This document shows, in pieces, positions 7,794 to 15,329 of a stretch of DNA of 17,874 nt. The translations under genes were made by a program, and so were the position numbers. Origin of the DNA: Campylobacteraceae bacterium. Lineage in GTDB: Bacteria; Campylobacterota; Campylobacteria; Campylobacterales; Campylobacteraceae. Within the stretch, counting starts at the first letter, position 1. Each line of letters starts with the position of its first letter. The stretch covers positions 1 to 17,874 of the forward strand of contig JAISNG010000121.1 of the NCBI GenBank assembly GCA_031276365.1. Direction: 5' to 3'. The notes beneath the pieces were generated by a model. That model saw nothing but the letters and a program-made list of their open reading frames with translations. It made no database searches and was not told the origin of the DNA.

Positions 7794-7816
7794 TATAATA
7801 CAATAAAGGCTTTATT
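7794..7816 (+). promoter_or_regulatory. -10 box and start-site dyad before the first DUF945 gene
   Basis: A perfect TATAAT at 7794-7799 sits in very AT-rich DNA with no clear -35. Just downstream, at the expected transcription start, is the dyad AATAAAG (7802-7808) / CTTTATT (7810-7816). It covers an AAAGG that could serve as ribosome site for an ATG at 7821. It could be an operator or chance in AT-rich DNA. Confidence 0.4.
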
Positions 7817-7832
7817 TTTTATGAGGGTTTTG

Positions 7833-9260
7833 ATGAGGAAATCTGTTATATTTATATTATTAATTTTAATTGTTTTATCGGGTGGTTATTTTATCAGCGT
7901 TTACTATGCAGGCAAAAAAACAGACGAATTTTTCAACCGCAATAACGGCGTTTTATACAACCATTCGGGACTTAAATGGGTTTTGACGGATTCGCAGAAA
8001 AATTTTTTCAACGCTCAATATCAAACAAAACTCTCCGCAGACAATGAAACACTTTTTACATTTGAACATGCTGCTGCGTTCGACGTAAACATAAATCCTT
8101 TTAATGTCGGTTATATAAATACAAAAATCAATATTACAACCAGCAAAAAAGAGCTTTCGAGATTGAGCGACAAAGAGTTCAGGTTAAATAGTATGATAAA
8201 ACTAAACGGCATTGATACGAGCGCTTTCATAGAGGGCGGCAGTGTAAGCGATTATGACGTGTTTTCAGGCGAATATGAAAATCTTACTTGGAAAGACATA
8301 AATGCAAAAGTTTTTATTTCATTTAAAAAAGATATATTTAGTTTTGACGCTGATATTCCGTTAATCAAAATTGATGCTTCGCAGGATAGATTTTTTATCG
8401 CGGAAAATCAAACATATAAAGGATATTTCAACAAAAAAGAGTTTGATTTGTGGCTTGGAGATTGGGATATGAATATAGAAAAGATAGATTTTAGCGGAGA
8501 TACTGATAGATTGCTGCTCACAAATCTCAAATTTCAATCTCAAATATCAGAAGATAAAGATTTGATGTTAAAGCATAGCAATGAAATCTCTTTTGACAAG
8601 TTTGATTATGCGAGTAATTTCCGCAAATCGCAAAAATCATTCCAACAATTACTTGACAAACTTGACAATAATAACAGCATAGAAAACAAAGAAGAGCTGT
8701 TTTTAAGCGATATTATATTTAATGTAAGCGTTGAAAATTTAGATTCTGAAAGCATACAGAAAATATCAAAAATCATGAGCGAGATTGACATATCAGACGA
8801 CCACCAGTTAGGTGGCGCTATCATGGCATCTTTTGGCTATATATCGGATATTTTTGCTAAACATCCGAAAGTCGTAGTTGAAGAATTCAGCGGCAAAATT
8901 TCAAATGCAAGCGTCAATATAAGCGGTTTTGCGCAGTACGTCGGCGACGGAAATTTGATGAATATTTATGATAATTTTGCCGATTATATCGCTATAAAGA
9001 TGGATTTTAATATTGATGAAAATGTTTTTAAAGAGTATTTTAGAAAAGAGACGTACGCAATTTACGGCGGTTACGGTTTGGAAGATACGACAAATTTTAT
9101 GGAAAATATGGCTGAATTGAAAATGGAGATTTTTGAAGATGAAATTGGCATCAAATCCCAAAACGGCGTATATAACGGAACGTTTGAGATTAAAAATGGA
9201 GAATTTTTACTAAACGGCAAGATATACGAGCGCGCGGCGGGTTTACTGCCTATAGAGTAA
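7833..9260 (+). CDS. DUF945-family membrane-anchored protein
   Basis: 475 residues. One N-terminal hydrophobic helix (about 5-24), uncleaved in appearance, anchors a long hydrophilic domain outside the cytoplasm. The layout fits the DUF945 (YdgA/YihF) family: WLGDWD in the middle and, near the end, an HPKV block followed by a G-F-x-x-Y-V-G block. No enzyme motifs are visible and the function of the family is not established. I chose ATG 7833, preceded by GAGGG at 7823-7827; ATG 7821 would add MRVL. The next gene is a diverged paralogue, 68 bases downstream. Confidence 0.7.
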   Translation: MRKSVIFILLILIVLSGGYFISVYYAGKKTDEFFNRNNGVLYNHSGLKWVLTDSQKNFFNAQYQTKLSADNETLFTFEHAAAFDVNINPFNVGYINTKINITTSKKELSRLSDKEFRLNSMIKLNGIDTSAFIEGGSVSDYDVFSGEYENLTWKDINAKVFISFKKDIFSFDADIPLIKIDASQDRFFIAENQTYKGYFNKKEFDLWLGDWDMNIEKIDFSGDTDRLLLTNLKFQSQISEDKDLMLKHSNEISFDKFDYASNFRKSQKSFQQLLDKLDNNNSIENKEELFLSDIIFNVSVENLDSESIQKISKIMSEIDISDDHQLGGAIMASFGYISDIFAKHPKVVVEEFSGKISNASVNISGFAQYVGDGNLMNIYDNFADYIAIKMDFNIDENVFKEYFRKETYAIYGGYGLEDTTNFMENMAELKMEIFEDEIGIKSQNGVYNGTFEIKNGEFLLNGKIYERAAGLLPIE

Positions 9261-9328
9261 CTAACACAAGTAGCTAACATATATGAAAGGCAGTCTTAAA
9301 TGATGATAATTTTTAACAGGAGTACAAA

Positions 9329-10663
9329 ATGAAAAAACTTATATCTGTTATCGCAGGTATTGCAGTTGTCGGCGTGGTGTATTTTTGCTTTAGCGCAGGT
9401 TACGCCAACTTTCAAGTTCATAAGTCTTTTACGGGCAAAGACGGTCATTTTGACAGATTTGGCGTCAAATATGAGCTGATTGAGAGTCAAAGAGGACTTT
9501 TGAGTTCTGTCTATAAAACAAGACTTTCAGTGATAGTATCGCCTGAAAACGTTATGAATGTAACGATGGAGAGCAGGGCAGAGTTTGGCGTGAGGAATTT
9601 TGATATTTTCAAAATCGGCAAAATACATGTAGATTATGAATACAGCGGCAATATAAAAGAGGTGTTCGGCGAGAATATTTTTAATTATCTGACGAACAGT
9701 ACGAAAAATGTTGTATTTGATATAGGATATGACGGCTTGAAAGGCAAAATTACACAAGAGCCGCAAAGTCTTCATATAAATTATGAAATATACGGCAAAA
9801 AGGAAGATTTTACATACAATTTCGGCGCGCTTGTACAAGACATACAAGTGTCGTTTGATGTGCGAAATATCGTTTTAAAACAGCATATTGACGAAATAAC
9901 GTCAGTCAATGATATCAACAGCGCATATTTGAAAGATGTGGATTATGATATTGCGCTAAATAAAAACGCTCTTGATACATGGCTTGGTTATATGAAGACT
10001 TCGGCGAAACAATATGCTTTAAAAGCGGGCGGTTACATGAACGCCTATTTTAACAATTATACAACAAGCGTGAGTATTGAAGAGCAAAATGATACTTTGA
10101 TGTCTGTAAACTTCAAAAGTGCCGCAGACGAGCTTGTTTTTGACAGCGAAGAGATGAATATCACATTAAAAGACGCCTCTTTTGACATAAGTATTTCACA
10201 GCTTGGACAGGAGAGTGTCAACGCTGTCGCGGACGAACTCTCAAAAATCAATTTGGCTATGAATGAGAACGAACAACAGATGATTTTGGTTTCTGCCACT
10301 TCCGACCTTATAACACTTTTGAATACTCATCCGACAGTTAGTTTTCTTTTTGCAGGAAAAATTGACGATTCAAAGAAAAATGAAGTGAGCGGTTATATCA
10401 AATATATTGGCAGCAACGCATACGCCATTAGTCTGTTCAACCTTTTTGATAATTTTGAGTTTGAGTTAAGATACAGCCTTGATAAGGAGAAATTTCTATC
10501 TATGATAGAGACTTATGAGCGCAACAGGGGATATTTATCTGATGAAGAGATTGAATGGCAAAAAGAGGATTTTCTTTCAACTTTTGAAGAGATTGGCGCA
10601 GACCTTAGCGGCGATATGATAACAGGTATCATAAATAAAAATACAAACTTTCAACTGTTTTAA
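9329..10663 (+). CDS. DUF945-family protein, diverged paralogue of the preceding gene
   Basis: 444 residues with the same plan as its upstream neighbour: an N-terminal membrane helix (about 3-23), a long beta-rich hydrophilic region, TWLGYMK in the middle (matching WLGDWD of the neighbour) and HPTVSFLFAGKI then GYIKYIG near the end (matching HPKV...GKI and GFAQYVG). AGGAG at 9318-9322 lies 6 bases before the ATG. The two probably arose by tandem duplication and then diverged strongly. Role unknown; a periplasmic or outer-membrane-linked structural function is only a guess. Confidence 0.7.
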   Translation: MKKLISVIAGIAVVGVVYFCFSAGYANFQVHKSFTGKDGHFDRFGVKYELIESQRGLLSSVYKTRLSVIVSPENVMNVTMESRAEFGVRNFDIFKIGKIHVDYEYSGNIKEVFGENIFNYLTNSTKNVVFDIGYDGLKGKITQEPQSLHINYEIYGKKEDFTYNFGALVQDIQVSFDVRNIVLKQHIDEITSVNDINSAYLKDVDYDIALNKNALDTWLGYMKTSAKQYALKAGGYMNAYFNNYTTSVSIEEQNDTLMSVNFKSAADELVFDSEEMNITLKDASFDISISQLGQESVNAVADELSKINLAMNENEQQMILVSATSDLITLLNTHPTVSFLFAGKIDDSKKNEVSGYIKYIGSNAYAISLFNLFDNFEFELRYSLDKEKFLSMIETYERNRGYLSDEEIEWQKEDFLSTFEEIGADLSGDMITGIINKNTNFQLF

Positions 10664-10857
10664 TTGAAATATTTTCGCACATTTTTGACATTAACGCAAA
10701 AGTGTGCGAAATATCTGATAAAAAAAGTAAAAAAACAGCAAAAAATCACATTTTTCTAATCAAAACAATAGCTAACAAATATTATAATACCAAAATTCAG
10801 TTAGTAAAGATGATAGCATAAATTTTATCATTACAATTTATATAGGGGTTAAATAAA
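10664..10857 (+). promoter_or_regulatory. Intergenic region: long hairpin, nhaA promoter and leader
   Basis: A long imperfect stem-loop occupies 10669-10714 (listed separately). A perfect TATAAT at 10783-10788 is the probable nhaA -10, with no obvious -35; transcription would start near 10795, giving a leader of about 63 bases. Inside the leader, ATGATA (10810-10815) and TATCAT (10826-10831) form a small dyad. AGGGG (10844-10848) is the ribosome site for the TTG start of nhaA. Confidence 0.55.
10669..10714. repeat. Long imperfect hairpin, possible 3' end structure
   Basis: TTCGCACA (10674-10681) pairs perfectly with TGTGCGAA (10703-10710). The stem extends inward by a G-U pair and six more pairs to 10687/10697, and outward to ATA/TAT with one bulged T, about 21 pairs in all around a 9-base loop. 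No T-run follows on either strand, so it is not a classical intrinsic terminator. It may stabilise or end the upstream mRNA. Confidence 0.55.
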
Positions 10858-12219
10858 TTGAGCATTTTAGGCATAGGAGCTGTAAATCCTACCAAAAAAA
10901 TCGGTAACTTTATAAACAATTTCGTCAAACAGGAATCATTTGGCGGTATTTTATTGTTTGTTGCCGCTATTTTGGCTCTGCTTGCCGCAAATTCACCCAT
11001 TGTATCTGAAAAATATTTTGCATTGTGGCATACGGAATTTGGCATCACGATAGGAGATTTGAGCTTTATAAGAGACGCGCATTTTTGGGTAAATGACGCT
11101 TTAATGGCGCTCTTTTTCCTCATGATAGGACTTGAGGTCAAACGCGAGATTTTGGTGGGCGAACTTTCAAGTTTTCAAAAGGCTATTTCACCGATATTTG
11201 CTTCTGTAGGCGGCATGCTTTTTCCTATCCTTATCTTTTTATATTTTACATGGGGCGGCGAAAATGCGCGCGGTTTTGCGATACCCATGGGAACGGATAC
11301 AGCTTTTGCTCTTGGCGTTTTGATGCTTTTGGGAAGCAGAATCCCGATAAAGTTAAAAGTATTTTTGGTAACGCTTGCCATTGCCGATGATATCGGAGCG
11401 ATTTTGGTTATTGCGATTTTTTATTCGGGCGAAATATCGCTTGATTATCTTGCACTAGCTTTAAGCGTAACGGCGCTTTTACTTATATTTAACAGATTTG
11501 GCGTGCGAACGCTCACGGTTTATTTTGTGGGCGGTTTGTTTTTGTGGTATTTTTTTTACAAAAGCGGCATTCATGCGACTATTTCGGGTATAGTACTTGC
11601 CTTTACGATACCGATTCACTCCAAGATAAGCAGTTCGGGATTTTTGGAAAATCTAAGAATCGCGACAAACGTTTTTTATTCAAATGCTCCAAAAGATTCT
11701 CCACAGGTGCTTTTGAATGCAAAACAGAACAATGCTCTTGAAATGATAGCGCAGGCGTATGATGAAGTGCAAAGTCCGCTTGTAAGGCTTGAGCACCATT
11801 TGCACCCGCTCAGCGCTTATCTTATTATGCCTGTGTTTGCGTTTGCCAATGCAGGAGTTATCATTGAGGGCGGATTTGAGTTTGATAATCTCTTCTGGGG
11901 CATAGCGCTCGGACTGTTTGTAGGAAAACCTGCCGGCATATTTTTGTTTACATTTATCTTGGACATTCTCGGTATTTCAAGAAAGCCGAGCAACCTTACA
12001 TGGATACAGATATTTGGCGTTGGACTTGTCGCTAGCATCGGCTTTACAATGTCCGTGCTTATATCAAATCTTGCCTTTCCTGGCTCTGCTACACATGCAA
12101 CACTCTCCGTTTTGCTTGCATCCCTTGCAGCTACAGTCGTGTCTATGAGTTTTTTCTTTATATTCTCAAAAAAAGAAAATCTAATAACAACAGCCGCGCT
12201 TTCAAAAGATAAAGTATGA
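10858..12219 (+). CDS. nhaA: Na+/H+ antiporter NhaA
   Basis: 453 residues, about 65 longer than E. coli NhaA (388), partly because of a hydrophilic insert at about 253-312. Family signatures are clear: GLEVKREILVGEL (91-103), MGTDTAFALGV (144-154, Asp147), the ion-binding pair Asp177-Asp178 in ADDIGAILVI, SGIHATISG (236-244), LMPVFAFANAG-type helix (322-333) and GKPAG (356-360, with the conserved Lys). It exports Na+ (or Li+) in exchange for protons across the inner membrane, giving pH and sodium homeostasis, which suits a marine or saline organism. The start is TTG 10858 with AGGGG 9 bases upstream; the next ATG would delete helix I. It is followed 24 bases later by the acyl-CoA ligase gene, probably co-transcribed. 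Confidence 0.92.
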   Translation: MSILGIGAVNPTKKIGNFINNFVKQESFGGILLFVAAILALLAANSPIVSEKYFALWHTEFGITIGDLSFIRDAHFWVNDALMALFFLMIGLEVKREILVGELSSFQKAISPIFASVGGMLFPILIFLYFTWGGENARGFAIPMGTDTAFALGVLMLLGSRIPIKLKVFLVTLAIADDIGAILVIAIFYSGEISLDYLALALSVTALLLIFNRFGVRTLTVYFVGGLFLWYFFYKSGIHATISGIVLAFTIPIHSKISSSGFLENLRIATNVFYSNAPKDSPQVLLNAKQNNALEMIAQAYDEVQSPLVRLEHHLHPLSAYLIMPVFAFANAGVIIEGGFEFDNLFWGIALGLFVGKPAGIFLFTFILDILGISRKPSNLTWIQIFGVGLVASIGFTMSVLISNLAFPGSATHATLSVLLASLAATVVSMSFFFIFSKKENLITTAALSKDKV

Positions 12220-12243
12220 CAATCCCAATCTTAAGGAACTCAC

Positions 12244-13887
12244 ATGTACGCATCGGAAATCAATACTCCGAATTATCAGCTGCTCATCAAGCAGCTTCTC
12301 TTTACGCCGCTGGCATACAATCCCAATCAGGAGATAGTGTATAAAAATAATTTTCGTATGACTTACGAAACGTTTCGCAAACGCGTGTGCAAACTTGCCA
12401 ATGCACTGACCAAGCTTGGCGTAAAAAAAGGCGATACCGTAGCTATTATGGATTATGATTCGCACAGATATCTTGAGTGTTACTTCGCGATACCAATGAT
12501 AGGCGCGGTCATGCACATGGTCAATATCAGGCTGAGCCCAGAACAGATACTCTATACGATTGACCACGCGCAAGATGACGTTATATTTATAAACAGCGAA
12601 TTTTTGCCGATTATGGAGCAGATACGCGGCAGGATAGATACTGTGAAACATTATGTTCTTATGAATGACAGCGGCGATGAGATACAGACGATTTTGCCAC
12701 TTTACGGAGAGTATGAAGATATGCTCCAAAACGCCGCCGATGAGTTTGATTTTCCTGACTTTGATGAAAATACGCGCGCCACGACTTTTTATACGACAGG
12801 AACTACAGGCATGCCAAAGGGCGTCTATTTTTCCCACCGCCAATTGGTACTGCATACGATTGTGCTTTTAAGCTCATTCGGTACGCACACAGGACATGCG
12901 AATTTTCATCGGCAAGATGTGTATATGCCTATCACGCCGATGTTTCATGTACATGCTTGGGGATTTCCGTATATGGCTACTTTCATGGGCATTAAACAAG
13001 TTTATCCTGGCAAATACATACCTGATTTACTGCTTGAACTTGTGGCAAAAGAGAGCGTTACATGTTCGCATTGTGTGCCGACGATTATACATATGATATT
13101 AAATTCTCCGAAGATTGATGGTATGGATTTGAGCCGCTGGAAAGTCATCATAGGCGGTGCGTCTCTCTCTCCAGCGTTGGCTTTGGCGGCTCTGAAAAGA
13201 GGTATAGATATATTTGTCGGTTATGGCATGAGCGAAACATGCCCCATACTCTCCTTAGCACAATTAACTCCCGAAATGCTGCAAAAAAATGAAAATGAAC
13301 AGGTTTATATTAGAAGTAAAACAGGACGCGCGGTCGGACTTGTAGATATGAAAATCGTAGATGAAGAGATGGATGAGATAATTCATGACGGCAAAAGCAC
13401 GGGAGAGATTATCGTCCGCTCTCCATGGCTTACGGCGGGCTATCTGAAAGACCAGAAAAATTCCGAAAATCTTTGGCGCGGCGGTTATTTGCACACGGGA
13501 GATATTGCAAACTGTGATGAGTACGGTTATTTTAAGATAACGGACAGAGCGAAAGATATCATAAAAGTCGGCGGCGAATGGGTCTCATCACTGGAGATTG
13601 AGGATATCATACATCACCATCCGTTAGTTTCTGAAGTTGCAGTTATAGCGATATCGGACGAAAAATGGGGCGAAAGACCGCTTGTTCTTGTCGTACCTAA
13701 AACAGACGATAAAAAAACGCTTGAAAAAGAGTTGCTCTCCCATGCAAAAGAGATGATAAAAAACGGACTTATGGCGAGAGAAAGTATGCTTTTGAAAATC
13801 CATTTTGTAGATGAGATAGACAAAACAAGCGTTGGCAAAACCGATAAAAAGGTCTTGAGAGAAAAATATCAACATCTATTTGCTTAA
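12244..13887 (+). CDS. Fatty-acyl-CoA ligase (AMP-forming)
   Basis: 547 residues, the full length for an acyl-CoA synthetase. It activates a carboxylic acid to the acyl-adenylate and then transfers it to CoA. Adenylation motifs in order: P-loop YTTGTTGMPKG (183-193), PMFHVHAWG (232-240), YGMSET (327-332), YLHTGD (415-420), DRAKDIIKVGGEWVSS (434-449) and the catalytic Lys532 in TSVGK. The PMFHVHAWG block resembles medium-chain or DmdB-like ligases, but the acid used cannot be told. AAGGA lies 6 bases before ATG 12244. No beta-oxidation gene is nearby, so it may act in fatty-acid scavenging or activation of another short acid. Confidence 0.88.
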   Translation: MYASEINTPNYQLLIKQLLFTPLAYNPNQEIVYKNNFRMTYETFRKRVCKLANALTKLGVKKGDTVAIMDYDSHRYLECYFAIPMIGAVMHMVNIRLSPEQILYTIDHAQDDVIFINSEFLPIMEQIRGRIDTVKHYVLMNDSGDEIQTILPLYGEYEDMLQNAADEFDFPDFDENTRATTFYTTGTTGMPKGVYFSHRQLVLHTIVLLSSFGTHTGHANFHRQDVYMPITPMFHVHAWGFPYMATFMGIKQVYPGKYIPDLLLELVAKESVTCSHCVPTIIHMILNSPKIDGMDLSRWKVIIGGASLSPALALAALKRGIDIFVGYGMSETCPILSLAQLTPEMLQKNENEQVYIRSKTGRAVGLVDMKIVDEEMDEIIHDGKSTGEIIVRSPWLTAGYLKDQKNSENLWRGGYLHTGDIANCDEYGYFKITDRAKDIIKVGGEWVSSLEIEDIIHHHPLVSEVAVIAISDEKWGERPLVLVVPKTDDKKTLEKELLSHAKEMIKNGLMARESMLLKIHFVDEIDKTSVGKTDKKVLREKYQHLFA

Positions 13888-13915
13888 GAGCGCAAGAGTG
13901 GTTTTGCCGCTCTTG
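13886..13915 (+). terminator. Possible terminator after the acyl-CoA ligase gene
   Basis: Two alternative stems exist: CAAGAGTGG (13893-13901) with CCGCTCTTG (13907-13915), nine pairs around a 5-base loop, or AAGAGCG (13886-13892) with CGCTCTT (13908-13914). The following bases (gatattattt) are AT-rich but not a clean T-run, so efficiency is uncertain. The hairpin begins at the stop codon, the expected place. Confidence 0.5.
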
Positions 13916-14106
13916 GATATTATTTATCGCTTATGGTAGTTTGGTATTTTGCGATTATGCGAACCAAAACAAGCGTTATATTTAAACCTTTAGAAAAATA
14001 TCGCACCGATAATTACTATGTCCACGAACTGAAACGATGATTATATATCGCACAAAAAAATCAAACAACTATTTCGTAATTCCTGTGCCAACAACACGAC
14101 AATCAG
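13916..14106. other. Gene-free spacer before the repeat patch
   Basis: No supported gene. A 35-codon frame (13933-14040, +) exists without a ribosome site or recognisable product; it may be a gene remnant or chance. From about 14060 the sequence grades into the degenerate repeat patch. Confidence 0.5.
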
Positions 14107-14560
14107 CCGTCATCATGAGTATGCTGATATTATTTCTTTTCCGTCATTTTTACATGAAAATCAAAACATCATATATTCCGTCATTCCCGCGACAAGGGTC
14201 ATCAAAGTACTTTATCACTTTGGATAAAAACCAACGACAAGCAAATATCCTCCTCCGTCATTCCCGTACCTTTTTTTATCATCCATGTATTACTTTCGTC
14301 GTTTATGTACCCTATTCTATCATTTATGTACTTTTTTCCGTCATTCCCGCAACCGAACGACAAGCAAACATGCCCCCTCTTCCGTCATTCCCGTATAGGC
14401 GGGAATCCAAACTGATTAAAGAATATGAAAGCAAAAGTAATAAATCATAAAACATTAATTTCTTTCATAAACACGTTATTGTCTGCAAAAATATTTTTGG
14501 ATACCCGCCTGCGCGGGTATGACGGAGGGTGGGGTTATCCTGCTCGCACGGGTATGACGA
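14107..14560. repeat. Patch of degenerate CCGTCATTCCCG repeats
   Basis: The core CCGTCATTCCCG occurs exactly at 14178-14189, 14255-14266, 14338-14349 and 14382-14393, with degraded copies at 14107 and 14141. On the opposite strand, related copies read GGGTATGACGG (14515-14525) and GGGTATGACG (14550-14559). The copy at 14380 forms a partial palindrome with cgggaat (14400-14406), and CCCGCCTGCGCGGG (14504-14517) is a palindrome. A linked block, accgaacgacaagcaaa (14352-14368), recurs at 14230-14245 and 211-227. Spacing is unequal (77, 83, 44), so this is not a CRISPR array. It looks like decayed REP/MITE insertions. Confidence 0.75.
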
Positions 14561-14582
14561 AAGAGGTTGTCATTTTTACAAG

Positions 14583-14642
14583 ACAAATTTCCTAATTGAA
14601 AAAAGAGGGCGCAAATCTATCACTAACAAATTTCTTAATTGA
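14583..14642 (+). promoter_or_regulatory. 17-base direct repeat at the cassette promoter, possible operator
   Basis: acaaatttcctaattga (14583-14599) and acaaatttcttaattga (14626-14642) differ at one base and start 43 bases apart, about four helical turns. The second copy ends within the -35 hexamer of the downstream promoter. The arrangement suits a regulator that binds two half-sites on one face of the DNA. No regulator gene is in the window. Confidence 0.5.
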
Positions 14643-14667
14643 CTTTTTTTATATATTATATTAAAAT
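14639..14667 (+). promoter_or_regulatory. Strong sigma-70 promoter of the exported-protein cassette
   Basis: TTGACT (14639-14644) and TAAAAT (14662-14667) are separated by 17 bases, near consensus, unlike the other promoters in this window, which lack a clear -35. Transcription would start near 14674, giving a leader of about 30 bases to the lipoprotein ATG. Confidence 0.65.
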
Positions 14668-14704
14668 ATTGAAAGTTTTAATTAAATCTCTAAAAGGACT
14701 TCTC

Positions 14705-15328
14705 ATGAAAAAAACATTTACTTTCTCAATGGCTCTGCTTTTTGTTTTAAGCTTAAACGGCTGCGGTAATAAAAAGTCTAACGATAATAGTTCAAATCAA
14801 GCCAGCGTAAAACATCCTTACGCTTATGGTTACTCATGTGAAGCAGCAGAGAGCGTAAACGGATATGAACTTCCTCCTTGTCCTGACCCTGAGATAAATG
14901 ATGCAACATTACTTGGCATAGATATAAACAACAACGGAGTAAGAGACGATGTTGAGAGATGGATTATCGTAAAGTATAAAAACCATCACAGAATAGTAAC
15001 TGAGATAGGGTTTCAGACGGCAAGAGCGGCACAGATAGTCATACAAGACCCAAGCAGAGCTAAAGAGACATATCCAATTGAAGATGCGGCACAGTTTTGT
15101 AATTCTTATTTTACTCGTTATGCTAGTCTTTTTAATGAACCAATATTAATTGACCACACTATCATAACTTCTACAGCCTTTAAAACTATACAATTCAACA
15201 CGGAACAGAGGATAAGAGCTTATCTTGCTTATGATAAAGCTTTGTCGGGCGGGGTATATAGCTTGCCACATGCAGATGAACGCAGAGCCTTTTGCACTTT
15301 TGACATAGATACTCTTTTAGGAGAATAA
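14705..15328 (+). CDS. Small lipoprotein with calcium-loop-like motif
   Basis: 207 residues; I do not recognise the family by name. A lipoprotein signal peptide ends in LNGC, so Cys20 would be lipidated. At 73-84, DINNNGVRDDVE has the D-x-N-x-N-G spacing of EF-hand or thrombospondin-3-type calcium loops. The rest (90-207) looks helical and carries Cys120 and Cys200 beside Cys45 and Cys59, possible disulfides in the periplasm. ATG 14705 has AAGGA just upstream (about 14694-14698); the frame is open back to a TTG at 14639, but that would put 22 residues before the signal. One base separates its stop from the next ATG, so it is co-translated with the hydrolase-like protein and is probably its partner at the cell surface. 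Confidence 0.75.
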   Translation: MKKTFTFSMALLFVLSLNGCGNKKSNDNSSNQASVKHPYAYGYSCEAAESVNGYELPPCPDPEINDATLLGIDINNNGVRDDVERWIIVKYKNHHRIVTEIGFQTARAAQIVIQDPSRAKETYPIEDAAQFCNSYFTRYASLFNEPILIDHTIITSTAFKTIQFNTEQRIRAYLAYDKALSGGVYSLPHADERRAFCTFDIDTLLGE

Positions 15329-15329
15329 T

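Noticed and set aside
10795..10857. Ion-sensing riboswitch in the nhaA leader
   Set aside because: Structured RNAs are known upstream of some nhaA genes, but this leader is only about 63 bases with one small dyad and I cannot match a known fold.
12202..12855. 217-codon minus-strand frame
   Set aside because: It lies antisense to the acyl-CoA ligase, whose motifs are all in the plus frame; it is a shadow frame.
13933..14040. 35-codon plus-strand frame after the acyl-CoA ligase gene
   Set aside because: The peptide looks somewhat protein-like (for example KTSVIFKPLEKYR), but there is no ribosome site and no family I recognise; noted as a possible remnant only.
14037..14450. 137-codon plus-strand open frame
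   Set aside because: It runs through the degenerate repeat patch, its peptide repeats the translated repeat (PSFP-type runs), and it has no ribosome site or recognisable domain.
14107..14560. CRISPR array
   Set aside because: The repeats are degenerate, occur on both strands and are unequally spaced (77, 83, 44), and no cas gene is nearby.
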